This document shows, in pieces, positions 7,650 to 15,196 of a DNA stretch of 20,390 bases (positions are counted from its first letter, which is position 1; every line of letters starts with the position of its first letter). The translations under genes and the position numbers were made by a program. Origin of the DNA: a virus; IMG/VR virus record IMGVR_UViG_3300037584_005468, positions 1 through 20,390 of that record. One strand, 5' to 3'. Below the pieces are notes generated by a model. It did no database searches. It was not told the DNA's origin and saw nothing but the letters and a program-made list of their open reading frames with translations.

Positions 7650-9082
7650 TATACTACCTCCATAAGTTCAAATCTTTTTCTTGGTGTCCATTTATCAAAT
7701 GCAGTTTCCATATGGTCTATAAATAAACCACACATAGCCCTTGCACTCATCATCGCTTCATCACCACAAACCCACTCGTGTCCCTTGAATCCACACTCAT
7801 CTCTTTGCTCTTTACCTAAATCATACCAGTATTGGATAGAGTCTGCCACTTCTACCCAATCTGCTCTGTCATCAAAAATATATGGTGTTGGTGGTGAACC
7901 CTGTAATGAACGAGTCTTAGGCCATACTGGTTTTACCCACTCTCCGTGAGTTAAGTCTTCATTGTTTTCCCACTCTCTCCAATCGTGTAGAGATTCAATC
8001 TTTCCATAATCTTGATAAGTAATATGTTTATCTTTTAATTTAAATCCACATTGGTCTTGTAGTCCACCCGTAACATTAACAATAATTGGTGTTCCACACA
8101 TTAGACTTTCACAAGTTCCTAATCCAAAACCCTCGTTGGATGCCAGATTAATTGTGACATCTGCTATATTGTATAAATAATTCAGATGTTGTGCTGATAA
8201 TTTATTGGTTGAAAATATAATATTTAAGTCCGGACATATTTCTTCAACTACCGCTGGTAAATCTGTTCCGTTTGGGTCAATCGGTTGTGTATGTAACACA
8301 AATGCCGTCTTGTCTCTTTGTTCTTTTGGTAGTCTGTCTGCGAAAGTTTTAAATGCCAGAATAGTATCTGATGTCATCTTTCTTCTGATGTTTCTGTTAT
8401 TGTAAAATAAACAAAACTCTATGTCCTTACCTTGAAATAATTCAGATTTCATTTTGTTCATTTCTAATCTTTCTTTTTCATTCTTTACTGGATAGAAATA
8501 TTTTTCACTAATCCCGTGTGGAACATAAGTTGAATCCCAATCTGTTCTTGGTTTGTTCTGACAAACATTTTGCACAATGTTATGTGTTTGTTTTGAAATA
8601 TTCATAATCAAATCACAACTTTCATAGAATGGTTCGTTCCATCTTGGATAAGGTAAGTCGTCCCAAATATTGTAATAATATATTGGAATACTTTGTCTTA
8701 CTTCGTGTTCCATATCATACAACCATTTCCAGAATCTTGGGTCTGTATAGTGAAGAATAGCATCTGGTTTTTCTATATCAAGAATACTTCTTAACATTTC
8801 TTGGTCCCCATATCCATCAATCGGATATATCTTTAATGAAGCGTCTTGAATACCAGTCTCTTCAATCATAGAGTCATTCATATCAAAAACTTTTCCTTTG
8901 TCTGGGTGTTGGATTGCTCCACCAAGTTGAACCCAGTCATACTTGTCAATGGTTCCGACAACAATCTCTCTTGACATTGTACCGACACCACTTGACATTC
9001 TCAAGTCATCTGATAATAATAAAATTTTCTTCTTTTTTCTTTTTTGTGTTTCTGTAACTTTTTTTAATTTTGGTAAATCCAT
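7649..9082 (-). CDS. GT4-type (GT-B fold) glycosyltransferase with Lys-rich N-terminus
   Basis: A 477-residue GT-B glycosyltransferase. After a basic leader (MDLPKLKKVTETQKRKKKK) comes a first strand ILLLSDDLRMSSGVGTMSRE with the glycine loop of GT4 enzymes. The donor domain carries SNEGFGLGTCESLMCGTP with the EX7E pair E317 and E325, followed by PIIVNVTGGLQDQ. A segment of about 60 residues rich in Trp and Asp (about 365-430) is an insert I do not recognise. Its ribosome binding site is AGAGG, 6 bases before ATG. It follows the small regulator by 15 bases and ends in a TAATG overlap with the second GT4 gene. Likely a hexosyltransferase on a phage- or host-derived acceptor; there is no membrane segment, so it should act in the cytoplasm. 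Confidence 0.87.
   Translation of the reverse strand: MDLPKLKKVTETQKRKKKKILLLSDDLRMSSGVGTMSREIVVGTIDKYDWVQLGGAIQHPDKGKVFDMNDSMIEETGIQDASLKIYPIDGYGDQEMLRSILDIEKPDAILHYTDPRFWKWLYDMEHEVRQSIPIYYYNIWDDLPYPRWNEPFYESCDLIMNISKQTHNIVQNVCQNKPRTDWDSTYVPHGISEKYFYPVKNEKERLEMNKMKSELFQGKDIEFCLFYNNRNIRRKMTSDTILAFKTFADRLPKEQRDKTAFVLHTQPIDPNGTDLPAVVEEICPDLNIIFSTNKLSAQHLNYLYNIADVTINLASNEGFGLGTCESLMCGTPIIVNVTGGLQDQCGFKLKDKHITYQDYGKIESLHDWREWENNEDLTHGEWVKPVWPKTRSLQGSPPTPYIFDDRADWVEVADSIQYWYDLGKEQRDECGFKGHEWVCGDEAMMSARAMCGLFIDHMETAFDKWTPRKRFELMEVV
9058..9075 (-). repeat. 18-base repeat encoding LPKLKK, copy at the start of the GT4 gene
   Basis: Same 18 bases as at 6332-6349, here encoding residues 3-8 of the first GT4 enzyme. 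The copies are in opposite ends of two adjacent genes, about 2.7 kb apart, in the same orientation and reading frame. Confidence 0.55.
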
Positions 9083-9097
9083 TAAAACCTCTTTAAT

Positions 9098-9292
9098 TTA
9101 ATATTTTGAACCACTCTCTTCTAAATTCTGATAGTCTAAGACTTTCTTAGCGAACTCTTCGTCATAAACAAATAAGTCTAAACTACGATTTACTAATTTT
9201 TGTAATGAAAAGTCGTCACGAATAGACTTTTCTTTGAACTTCTTGTATAGTTCATCTATGATTTTTACTGATGTTAATTTTTCTTCTTTCAT
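9098..9292 (-). CDS. small ribbon-helix-helix-like protein
   Basis: A 64-residue protein with the Arc/MetJ layout. A short beta strand (KLTSVKI, residues 5-11) is followed by helix A (IDELYKKFKEKSI), a turn, then helix B (SLQKLVNRSLDLFVYD, about 29-44) and an acidic tail. Ribbon-helix-helix dimers bind operator DNA through the strand pair. Its position as first gene of the glycosyltransferase run, directly after a 39-base AT-rich gap with a possible promoter, would suit an autoregulating repressor, but that is inference. The ribosome binding site is AGGAAT six bases before ATG. Short length and lack of a diagnostic residue limit certainty about the fold. Confidence 0.65.
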   Translation of the reverse strand: MKEEKLTSVKIIDELYKKFKEKSIRDDFSLQKLVNRSLDLFVYDEEFAKKVLDYQNLEESGSKY

Positions 9293-9310
9293 ATTATTCC
9301 TATATATATG

Positions 9311-9340
9311 TATATATAATAAATAGTTAGTTTAACTCAA
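9311..9340 (-). promoter_or_regulatory. possible sigma70-type promoter for the RHH-glycosyltransferase run
   Basis: On the minus strand TTGAGT (9340-9335) is separated by 18 bases from TATATA (9316-9311), inside one of only three gaps longer than 20 bases. The -35 box lies on the end of the SLOG gene. Both boxes are imperfect and the gap is AT-rich, so a chance match is possible. Confidence 0.3.
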
Positions 9341-9730
9341 AATAACGAATTTTTTATTTATTTTTTTACAATATTCTAATGCTGATTTTGTTCCGTTGGT
9401 AATCTCTCCGTCTTTACAAAATGCTACAACCTTATCTGAATATTTAACTAAGTCTTTATTTCTCTTGTGATAATAACCTACATTGTAAGGTTTTCCATAA
9501 TTGTAAGCTTCCATTACACAATACATATTGTGGGTTTGGTGTTGTGGTGGGAATTCACTATAAGGTATTTTAAACTCTAATGCAAATTTCTTCGCGTATT
9601 TATCTGCTCCGTCTTTTGCACCACCACTAACTACTTCAACTCCTGGGTGTTCCATTTTCAATCGAAACATAAAGTTCTTAATGTTTCTTTTATTGGTGTA
9701 GGTCCTACTACCTATGATTGCTATCTTCAT
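9332..9730 (-). CDS. SLOG-family (DUF2493, YspA/YpsA-like) nucleotide-binding protein
   Basis: About 132 residues from the ATG at 9730, giving MKIAIIGSRTYTNKRNI, the normal N-terminus of the DUF2493 branch of the SLOG superfamily. The glycine loop VVSGGAKDGADKYAKKFA (about 35-52) and the late NGTKSALEYCKKINKK segment match the ligand-binding sites of this Rossmann-like fold. In-frame ATGs at 9736 and 9775 would add 2 or 15 residues, the latter low-complexity and Lys-rich. The 9730 start is chosen because it begins at the first strand, and it overlaps the preceding gene by 23 bases. SLOG proteins bind nucleotides or nucleotide derivatives and occur in phages and in nucleotide-signalling systems. 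The ligand here is unknown. Confidence 0.8.
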   Translation of the reverse strand: MKIAIIGSRTYTNKRNIKNFMFRLKMEHPGVEVVSGGAKDGADKYAKKFALEFKIPYSEFPPQHQTHNMYCVMEAYNYGKPYNVGYYHKRNKDLVKYSDKVVAFCKDGEITNGTKSALEYCKKINKKFVILS

Positions 9731-10202
9731 CGTCATTTCTTTTTTGTTTTCTTTTCTTGGTTTCAGATGAATCATTGGAATTTACAAAACTATACTTTTT
9801 GTAAAAGTCTTTTAGACCTTCAAGTATTCCAGTTTTTGGGTCATCGTAAAGGTATGCGAATCTGTAATATTGTAGATATGAAAGTGTTGGATTAGGTAAA
9901 TAGTCAATTGAGTTTCTTGGTCTTATGTCATACCAAATAAAATCATTTTGAGTATCAAATAGTTCTGGATATATGGTGAGTTTAGTTGCGTGTTCACCTG
10001 AAGATTTCCAATACTTAATAAATGGTTCTAATGTATTCAAGTCTACCGCTTCATTTTCTCTATCATACCAGAAGTATAATGGAAAGCCGACTCCTTGCAT
10101 ATCCGGTAATTGTTTTAGTTTCATCAGTTCCTGAAATACCTCTTGTTCGTATTCAGTCGCTAAAAAGTCTGTTACTTTAATTCTTAAACCTGGTTCTATC
10201 AT
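9708..10202 (-). CDS. unknown protein with charged tail
   Basis: I do not recognise this 164-residue protein. The N-terminal 140 residues look like a compact mixed alpha/beta domain, rich in aromatic residues (FPLYFWYDRENEAVDLN, NDFIWYDIRP, LSYLQYYRFAYLYD). The last 25 residues are a low-complexity Ser/Lys/Arg/Asp tail (SETKKRKQKRNDDEDSNHR) that overlaps the next gene and may be a by-product of that overlap. Translation is coupled to the nuclease gene by a TAATG overlap, with AAGGAC as ribosome binding site. No membrane segment or signal peptide. Its neighbours (PD-(D/E)XK nuclease, Nmad1, SLOG) hint at nucleic-acid or nucleotide metabolism. Confidence 0.75.
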   Translation of the reverse strand: MIEPGLRIKVTDFLATEYEQEVFQELMKLKQLPDMQGVGFPLYFWYDRENEAVDLNTLEPFIKYWKSSGEHATKLTIYPELFDTQNDFIWYDIRPRNSIDYLPNPTLSYLQYYRFAYLYDDPKTGILEGLKDFYKKYSFVNSNDSSETKKRKQKRNDDEDSNHR

Positions 10203-11035
10203 TATAAGTCCTTACAACTTCTACACTTCTTGTGCTTTTCACATTTTTCATAGTCGTGTGATATGATTTTACCTTTGTCATCATAACACTCATCTATAAA
10301 CTCTTGTAACCTATTCATAACCTTATTAACACTTGGTTTTCCACTTGCCGGTGAGAACGCCTGAATTCTTTTCTGTGGATACATCATATTTTCATATAAT
10401 CTTCTCTTTAATATTAAATATTCAACATCTATTTTATCTTCTGATATTTCTAATTGTTTTGCCATAAAGTGTTTATACAATAATAACTGATTGGTTTTGT
10501 TCTTGTCGGCTTTCATATACTTGTTCCAACCCATAGTAGATGATTTGATATCAATAATTCTCATACGACCAGTTTTCTTATCGTGTAGAACAACATCCAT
10601 ATAACCAACGAACTTCATATCTTTAGGTAAGTTATAGTTTAAATTCATTTCAATACCAACTAACTCAGTATCTTTCTTTTTGAAGTGACTTGACTTTCTC
10701 TTTAAGAACTCATCAATAATATTGAATCCGTCTTGAGTGAACTCTGTCATTTCTTCTTTGGTTACTTCAAATCCGTCACCATATCTTTCTTTGGCTTCTT
10801 TGTATAATTCTTTCATACGATAGATTAGAATATCTTGAAGTGGTAATTCATCTGCTTCTTTGATTGTTCTTTCGTAATAACATACTAAATATGCTTGAAT
10901 AGTTTCGTGAATAGCACTACCGAACAATGTGTAGATATTACCCTTGAAAGTTTCTGCTTTATCCACATAATTTGCTTTCCAAGTGTAAGGACATTTGTCC
11001 CACATTGCGAACTGACTATAACTTATTTTGCCCAT
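10202..11035 (-). CDS. PD-(D/E)XK nuclease, RecB/Cas4-like, with probable Fe-S cluster
   Basis: A 277-residue single-domain nuclease of the RecB/Cas4 group. It has the SYSQFAMWDKCPYTWK opening (C15), GSAIHE with motif-I H43, GYMDVV (D147), IIDIKSS (D162 and K164, the metal-binding and catalytic pair), and a QxxxY motif (Q183, Y187). Three C-terminal cysteines (C265, C271, C274) together with C15 match the four-cysteine 4Fe-4S staple of AddB and Cas4, which locks the nuclease end. Length and motif order fit Cas4-like exonucleases in tailed phages, where they act in recombination or DNA-end processing. No cas1, cas2 or array is nearby, so a CRISPR role is not suggested. GAGGGG gives a strong ribosome binding site within the end of the preceding gene (13-base overlap). 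Confidence 0.88.
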   Translation of the reverse strand: MGKISYSQFAMWDKCPYTWKANYVDKAETFKGNIYTLFGSAIHETIQAYLVCYYERTIKEADELPLQDILIYRMKELYKEAKERYGDGFEVTKEEMTEFTQDGFNIIDEFLKRKSSHFKKKDTELVGIEMNLNYNLPKDMKFVGYMDVVLHDKKTGRMRIIDIKSSTMGWNKYMKADKNKTNQLLLYKHFMAKQLEISEDKIDVEYLILKRRLYENMMYPQKRIQAFSPASGKPSVNKVMNRLQEFIDECYDDKGKIISHDYEKCEKHKKCRSCKDL

Positions 11036-11490
11036 TTACCCCTCGCTACTACTTGTGCCATAACTCCATAGTTTGACACATCTGAAAAACTATCTGTTAC
11101 TGGTTCTCCCTCAACTGAGTTTGTTCCATTTCTCAATAATAATGTTTTCATTCTTTCTATCTTGTCGTTCATTCTGAACCACAATCCTAACAACGATAAT
11201 TTAATATCCTCTGGTGTTTTTAGAATTGTTCCTACTGCTATATTTTGTGGACCATAATCATATTGTTTTCTACAAAACAATTCATATTGTTCTGATTGTA
11301 TTTTTAGAAACTCACCTGTCATTTCAGGATAAGTTCTTTCCATATATCTTACGACATCTTGTGTGTCTACCATTTCTTGTTCCTCTTTGGTCAAGGTTGC
11401 TCTTGGTATTTCTGTTGGGTCGTATTCTTGACCGACATCATCAATAACTTTTGTAGGTGCGTCCTTTATGTGTTCTTTTTGAACATCCAT
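11023..11490 (-). CDS. Nmad1/DUF1599-like nucleotide modification-associated protein
   Basis: A 155-residue protein. Residues about 55-155 carry the DUF1599 pattern: FCRKQYDYGPQNIAVG, then SLLGLWFRMNDKIERMKTLL, then EPVTDSFSDVSNYGVMAQVV. Pfam renamed this family 'nucleotide modification associated domain 1' because it travels with base-hypermodification genes. Its all-helical pattern with E/D clusters recalls MazG-type nucleotide-binding folds. The first 45 residues are an acidic, probably flexible leader. The start overlaps the gp62 stop as TAATG, with GGAG before it. The actual reaction is not known for the family. Here it sits between a replication gene and a nuclease, and no clear base-modifying enzyme is visible in the window. 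Confidence 0.72.
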   Translation of the reverse strand: MDVQKEHIKDAPTKVIDDVGQEYDPTEIPRATLTKEEQEMVDTQDVVRYMERTYPEMTGEFLKIQSEQYELFCRKQYDYGPQNIAVGTILKTPEDIKLSLLGLWFRMNDKIERMKTLLLRNGTNSVEGEPVTDSFSDVSNYGVMAQVVARGKWAK

Positions 11491-11921
11491 TACTTACTCC
11501 ATATTTTTTTTAGTTGTTTTTCGTCTACGCCATATTTGGATACTATTGAATATACAACATCTTTACCCATAATGTCAAGTGTTTTTTCAATATTTTGTGA
11601 ACTTTCTTGAAAGTAATCACATAATATATCCATAGCCCACTTTTCAATCTTAGATTTCTTTTTAGATTTCGTATATCTTAAGTATGTATTTCCTCTCGGA
11701 AGTAGATTTGTATAGAATTGATAAACCGACTTTGGTTTCAATTCCCAGTATCGTTGTATTTCATTTACAACTTCTATCCACTCTGGTTTCATTGACAAAA
11801 ATCTATGCACCATATAATTATTCCAAGTTTTCTTGTCTGCTTCTGTAATGTTGTCCCAATACAATTGGTTCTGAACATTAGTAATTTGTTTTATATGGTC
11901 AAATAGTGTTTTTGTTTTCAT
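11490..11921 (-). CDS. 62: sliding clamp loader small subunit, gp62-like
   Basis: A 143-residue protein recognised as the small subunit of the T4-type clamp loader, which with the gp44 tetramer opens and places the gp45 clamp on DNA. The tell-tale stretch is NNYMVHRFLSMKPEWIEVVN (about 34-53), conserved in marine T4-like gp62 proteins, followed by VYQFYTNLLP and a basic RYTKSKKKSKIEKWAMDIL segment. It is shorter than T4 gp62 (187 residues), as are marine relatives. In T4 gene 62 directly follows gene 44; here about 7.8 kb of other genes lie between them. An AAGG ribosome binding site (11933-11936) sits nine bases before the ATG, in a 57-base gap that also holds a promoter candidate. Confidence 0.8.
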   Translation of the reverse strand: MKTKTLFDHIKQITNVQNQLYWDNITEADKKTWNNYMVHRFLSMKPEWIEVVNEIQRYWELKPKSVYQFYTNLLPRGNTYLRYTKSKKKSKIEKWAMDILCDYFQESSQNIEKTLDIMGKDVVYSIVSKYGVDEKQLKKIWSK

Positions 11922-11945
11922 TGTGAATAACCTTAGATATAAATA

Positions 11946-11974
11946 AGTATATAACTAAATTCTTAAAATGTAAT
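11946..11974 (-). promoter_or_regulatory. possible sigma70-type promoter for gene 62
   Basis: On the minus strand ATTACA (11974-11969) and TATACT (11951-11946) are 17 bases apart, matching the -35 box at 4 of 6 and the -10 box at 5 of 6 positions. It lies in the longest gap of the window, directly before gp62. A separate start here would explain how gp62 is made without reading through the accessory genes. The gap is AT-rich, so chance is possible. Confidence 0.4.
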
Positions 11975-11978
11975 TTTT

Positions 11979-14030
11979 TTAGTATTGATTTGTCATTTCT
12001 GTTCTTGGAAATGAAATTTTGTGTCTTTTGTAATCCATACTATCTTGATACAATTCATCAACTTCATTTGAGTATTTGTATTTCCCAACATTATCTTTAA
12101 TGTTGATTGTATTTCTTGCTACTAAATCTAAATTATCTGTGTCATCAAACAATTGTTTATCAGTCTTTCCAATTTTAAATCCATACTCAACATCAAGTTC
12201 GAAATCATTACCATTAGATTTGAGTGAGAAATTACAATTGAAGTGTGAATCTTTTAAGTTGTATCCTTTGTAGTTATCTCTGATGATAAAATTAATATTT
12301 GATTTATTAGATACATTTACCAATACCCAAGCAAATCCTTTAATTGTTTTTATGACTTCATTTTCAATCGTATCAACTATATTATTTTGTTCTGTTGATA
12401 ATAAAAATTCATTTGTAAATATACTATCGTCCTTTTTCTCTTTCAATTCTACTTCAACCTCTTTGACTTGTAGTGAGTTCTCTCTAATTCTCGCTCTATA
12501 ATATGGTGGCTTTCCACCCTTTTCTTTTGGTGTCGCGTATGAAAAGTCATCTCCGATTAAATCCTCTCCCTCTTTGGTAAAATTAAATGTATTTAACAAG
12601 ACCTCAATAAAAAATGCTCTCAAATGTCTAATCAATAATATATTTTTGTAATCATTTGAAGTCCAAGAATTTAGTATTGTTTTTTCTTTCGATACATCAA
12701 ACTCATCTTTATAAACATCTAATGGTGTGTGGTCTAAAATGTCTGTTGATTGCATTAAATTTAATAATCCATTATTTCCAAAGTATTTATGATTATCATA
12801 CAAGAATTTCAATTGTAACATAAAGTCCATATGATTTTCTTTTGGATAACCTGGAATCCAATTTGCGTTGTAGAATACATTACTCTCGTGAGCTGATTTT
12901 AAGAAATGACTAACATCATCAGAAGTTTGTCCTTTTTCCATTAATGCTAATATTTTATTCACTCCGTTCTCAACACCAACATTCATATAATTTAATCCAA
13001 CATCAACTGCTTTTGTTAACAATTCTCCGTCTAACTTCTTATGTGTTCTGAAATGTCCACCCCAATACATTTTTGGTATATTTCCATTATTTACTTCTTC
13101 TTGCAACTTATCTACAAATTTTTTAAAATTAGGCATTGACCCGTTGATTAGTGAATCAGTAAACCAAAAGTTATTAATGCCAGTCTGTTCTTCTAATCCT
13201 TTCATTTCATTAACTATTTTTTCGTTGTTTTTGTATCTATATAATCTTGTTTCACTACAAAATGTACATTTAAAAGTACAACCTCTTGAAGTTTGCATAG
13301 GTAATGTAACTTCTAAGTCAAATAGTTCTGCCAACTTTCTGTAATCATCAATAACACTTTCGTCCCAACTTGGTGTTTCTAATTCATTAAGATTTTGTGG
13401 TAATAATCCACCATTAAATACTGGTGTTCTACCACTACGACCTTTTTTTAACACCGTAGGAAAACTTGGTGATATTTTATCCCAACGATAAATACCTCTA
13501 ATGTTTTCATAGTGTCCGTCTTCTAAATATTTATTTACCAAATCAGATATAATTCTTTCTCCGTCGTTAGAACCACAAGCGATATCAACAAACTCTCTAT
13601 AATTATCTTTCTCAACTAATCCACCACACTCCGAATACCAAGAGTAAGGACCACCATACCAAATTTGTATCTTTGGATTTTTTTGTTTTACATATCTCGC
13701 AATATAGTCTGTTGTAATAATGTTTGATGTATAAGTGGTGAATGCCACAACATCATATGTTGATAATTTTTCAATATACTCGTGCCATAGGTCTTTAAAA
13801 TAAGGTAGAATTTCTGTTTGAAAGTTTGTTTCTGAATTCCAAGGTTTATCATTACCCCAATCCCAAAACTTTTCTATGTTCTTTTCTTTTGTATAGATTG
13901 ATGATAAGATATTTAAATCTATTTGGTCTACAACGACATCTTTATTGTTGATGTGTGATTTTAAACTACCTATTGCGAACGAAGGTGTTTGAACTGACCA
14001 TTGTGGACAAATACATAATGCTAATCTCAT
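11979..14030 (-). CDS. B12-binding-type radical SAM enzyme
   Basis: A 683-residue class-B-like radical SAM protein. Residues 1-180 resemble a cobalamin-binding domain: LCICPQWSVQTPSFAIGSLKSHI, a DVVVDQIDLNI strand, YDVVAFTTYTSN and IQIWYGGPYSW follow the usual order, but no DxHxxG lower-ligand motif is seen. The radical SAM core starts at TSRGCTFKCTFCSE (C251, C255, C258), which binds the 4Fe-4S cluster that cleaves S-adenosylmethionine. The core continues through FWFTDSLING, YMNVGVENG and the GYPKEN loop (about 394-399). Residues about 430-683 are an extension I do not recognise. The chosen ATG forms an ATGA overlap with the last oxygenase gene. B12 radical SAM enzymes typically methylate or rearrange unreactive carbons; the substrate here is unknown. 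Confidence 0.85.
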   Translation of the reverse strand: MRLALCICPQWSVQTPSFAIGSLKSHINNKDVVVDQIDLNILSSIYTKEKNIEKFWDWGNDKPWNSETNFQTEILPYFKDLWHEYIEKLSTYDVVAFTTYTSNIITTDYIARYVKQKNPKIQIWYGGPYSWYSECGGLVEKDNYREFVDIACGSNDGERIISDLVNKYLEDGHYENIRGIYRWDKISPSFPTVLKKGRSGRTPVFNGGLLPQNLNELETPSWDESVIDDYRKLAELFDLEVTLPMQTSRGCTFKCTFCSETRLYRYKNNEKIVNEMKGLEEQTGINNFWFTDSLINGSMPNFKKFVDKLQEEVNNGNIPKMYWGGHFRTHKKLDGELLTKAVDVGLNYMNVGVENGVNKILALMEKGQTSDDVSHFLKSAHESNVFYNANWIPGYPKENHMDFMLQLKFLYDNHKYFGNNGLLNLMQSTDILDHTPLDVYKDEFDVSKEKTILNSWTSNDYKNILLIRHLRAFFIEVLLNTFNFTKEGEDLIGDDFSYATPKEKGGKPPYYRARIRENSLQVKEVEVELKEKKDDSIFTNEFLLSTEQNNIVDTIENEVIKTIKGFAWVLVNVSNKSNINFIIRDNYKGYNLKDSHFNCNFSLKSNGNDFELDVEYGFKIGKTDKQLFDDTDNLDLVARNTINIKDNVGKYKYSNEVDELYQDSMDYKRHKISFPRTEMTNQY

Positions 14031-14596
14031 ACAAAACAATCTCCCAACATCCAAGTTATCAATGAATATCTTCTACCTTTTGTGATTGGTGTAACTCTAT
14101 GTGATAAGAATGCAGGAAAGATTGTAATACTTCCTCGTGTTCTTGGTGCGGTATAATTGTTTTTACCTGATTTATCCGTGATACCAAACTCTAAATTTCC
14201 ACCCTCATAACTATCTGGGTCTGATAACTGAATAATAGCAGTTAGTTTTCTTGTAGAAGTTTCTTTTGCTCCACAATCGGTATGCCATTTATATTTACCA
14301 CCATTTTCATATCGTAATATCTTTACCTTTTCCATTTCTTGTATATTGTATTTCCAAATAGATAGATTAGATAACTCAAATACCATTTTTAGTTTGTTAT
14401 TGAGTTTCTCATTACTGATTGTAACTTCTTTATTATCACGAACTTCTTTGTTCAGAATATTATCATCATAATTACCAGCGAGTTCTGATTCAGTCGGTTG
14501 TCCTGTTTCTAAATATCTCATCAGTTTTTGACATTGACTTAATGATAGAAAGTCCTTTTTGTGAACTACAAATTTAAAGTTGTCGTTTTGTATCAT
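14027..14596 (-). CDS. 2-oxoglutarate/Fe(II) oxygenase, third of a tandem triplet
   Basis: A 189-residue prolyl-4-hydroxylase-type dioxygenase that would couple oxidation of a substrate to decarboxylation of 2-oxoglutarate. The facial triad is intact: WHTD gives H105 and D107, SHRVTP gives H166, and R176 ten residues later is the 2-oxoglutarate-binding Arg. YEGGNLEFG between them is the usual beta hairpin. The ATG at 14596 makes an ATGA overlap with the preceding oxygenase gene; an upstream in-frame ATG at 14629 would add eleven residues lying entirely inside that gene and is rejected. Length is close to the minimal catalytic domain, with no extra substrate domain. It is followed by the radical SAM gene through another ATGA overlap, so the four are probably co-translated. 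Confidence 0.9.
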   Translation of the reverse strand: MIQNDNFKFVVHKKDFLSLSQCQKLMRYLETGQPTESELAGNYDDNILNKEVRDNKEVTISNEKLNNKLKMVFELSNLSIWKYNIQEMEKVKILRYENGGKYKWHTDCGAKETSTRKLTAIIQLSDPDSYEGGNLEFGITDKSGKNNYTAPRTRGSITIFPAFLSHRVTPITKGRRYSLITWMLGDCFV

Positions 14597-15189
14597 ACGA
14601 AAGTATCTCCTACACCCCAACATACACAAGAATATCTATTTCCTTCGGTTATTGGTGACACCCCGTGTCCTGCAAATGATGGATGTATAATTAATTTACC
14701 AACCTCTTTTTCTATTTTTGTTCCGTCAAACAATGTAAATTCTCCACCCTCGTAATCTGTATTTAAAAATACGATACAAGTTAATTTGACTGAACTAAAT
14801 CTTTTAATTGGGTGAAAGTCTGAGTGTTGATTATACCAATCTCCAATATCGTATCTATGTGCTTGTAGTCTGTTGTCGTAAATCCCTTTGATATTATATT
14901 TGTAAATCATTTGGTCTGCCACTTGAATTGCAGTCCAGAACTTATCAAGATACTTTTGTTCTTCTGTTCTGCTGATGTTCAACATACAAACTTCATCTTT
15001 CATAACTGGTTCGTCTTGCCAAGTAGGATTTACTCCACCTGTGTAATGTCCTTGTTTTCTTTCAGATTGTTCATCAATATATTTGATAAAGAAATCACAA
15101 TCCTCTTGCGTAAAGAAATTACTTTTTTCAACTACCCATTTGAAGTTTTGGTTTAACTTCAAACTATCCATATCTATTGGTTTATACAT
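14593..15189 (-). CDS. 2-oxoglutarate/Fe(II) oxygenase, second of a tandem triplet
   Basis: A 198-residue paralogue of its two neighbours. It has H122 and D124 in QHSDFHP, H175 in FAGHGVSPI and R185 ten residues on, so all catalytic and cosubstrate-binding residues are present. The hairpin reads DYEGGEFTLFDG, and FDG-type ends are common in PKHD/P4H relatives. It differs from the other two in having no FG.....K insert and a shorter strand before the last His, so it may be the most specialised copy. The N-terminus NFKWVVEKSNFFTQEDCDFF aligns with those of the siblings. AGGATAAAA precedes the ATG; it lies seven bases after the first oxygenase gene. Confidence 0.9.
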   Translation of the reverse strand: MYKPIDMDSLKLNQNFKWVVEKSNFFTQEDCDFFIKYIDEQSERKQGHYTGGVNPTWQDEPVMKDEVCMLNISRTEEQKYLDKFWTAIQVADQMIYKYNIKGIYDNRLQAHRYDIGDWYNQHSDFHPIKRFSSVKLTCIVFLNTDYEGGEFTLFDGTKIEKEVGKLIIHPSFAGHGVSPITEGNRYSCVCWGVGDTFV

Positions 15190-15196
15190 TTTTATC

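Noticed and set aside
6327-9082. T4 alpha- or beta-glucosyltransferases acting on hydroxymethylcytosine DNA
   Set aside because: The two enzymes have the generic GT4 EX7E layout and no feature specific to the T4 DNA glucosyltransferases; no hydroxymethylase gene is in the window.
9332-9775. Longer start of the SLOG gene at 9775
   Set aside because: The extra 15 residues are Lys/Glu-rich, overlap the charged tail of the preceding gene in another frame and precede the conserved MKIAIIGSR start.
10202-11035. CRISPR Cas4
   Set aside because: The nuclease is Cas4-like in motifs, but there is no cas1, cas2 or repeat array; phage recombination nuclease is the simpler reading.
11922-11978. Rho-independent terminator after the radical SAM gene
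   Set aside because: The gap has A- and T-runs but no GC-containing hairpin stem.
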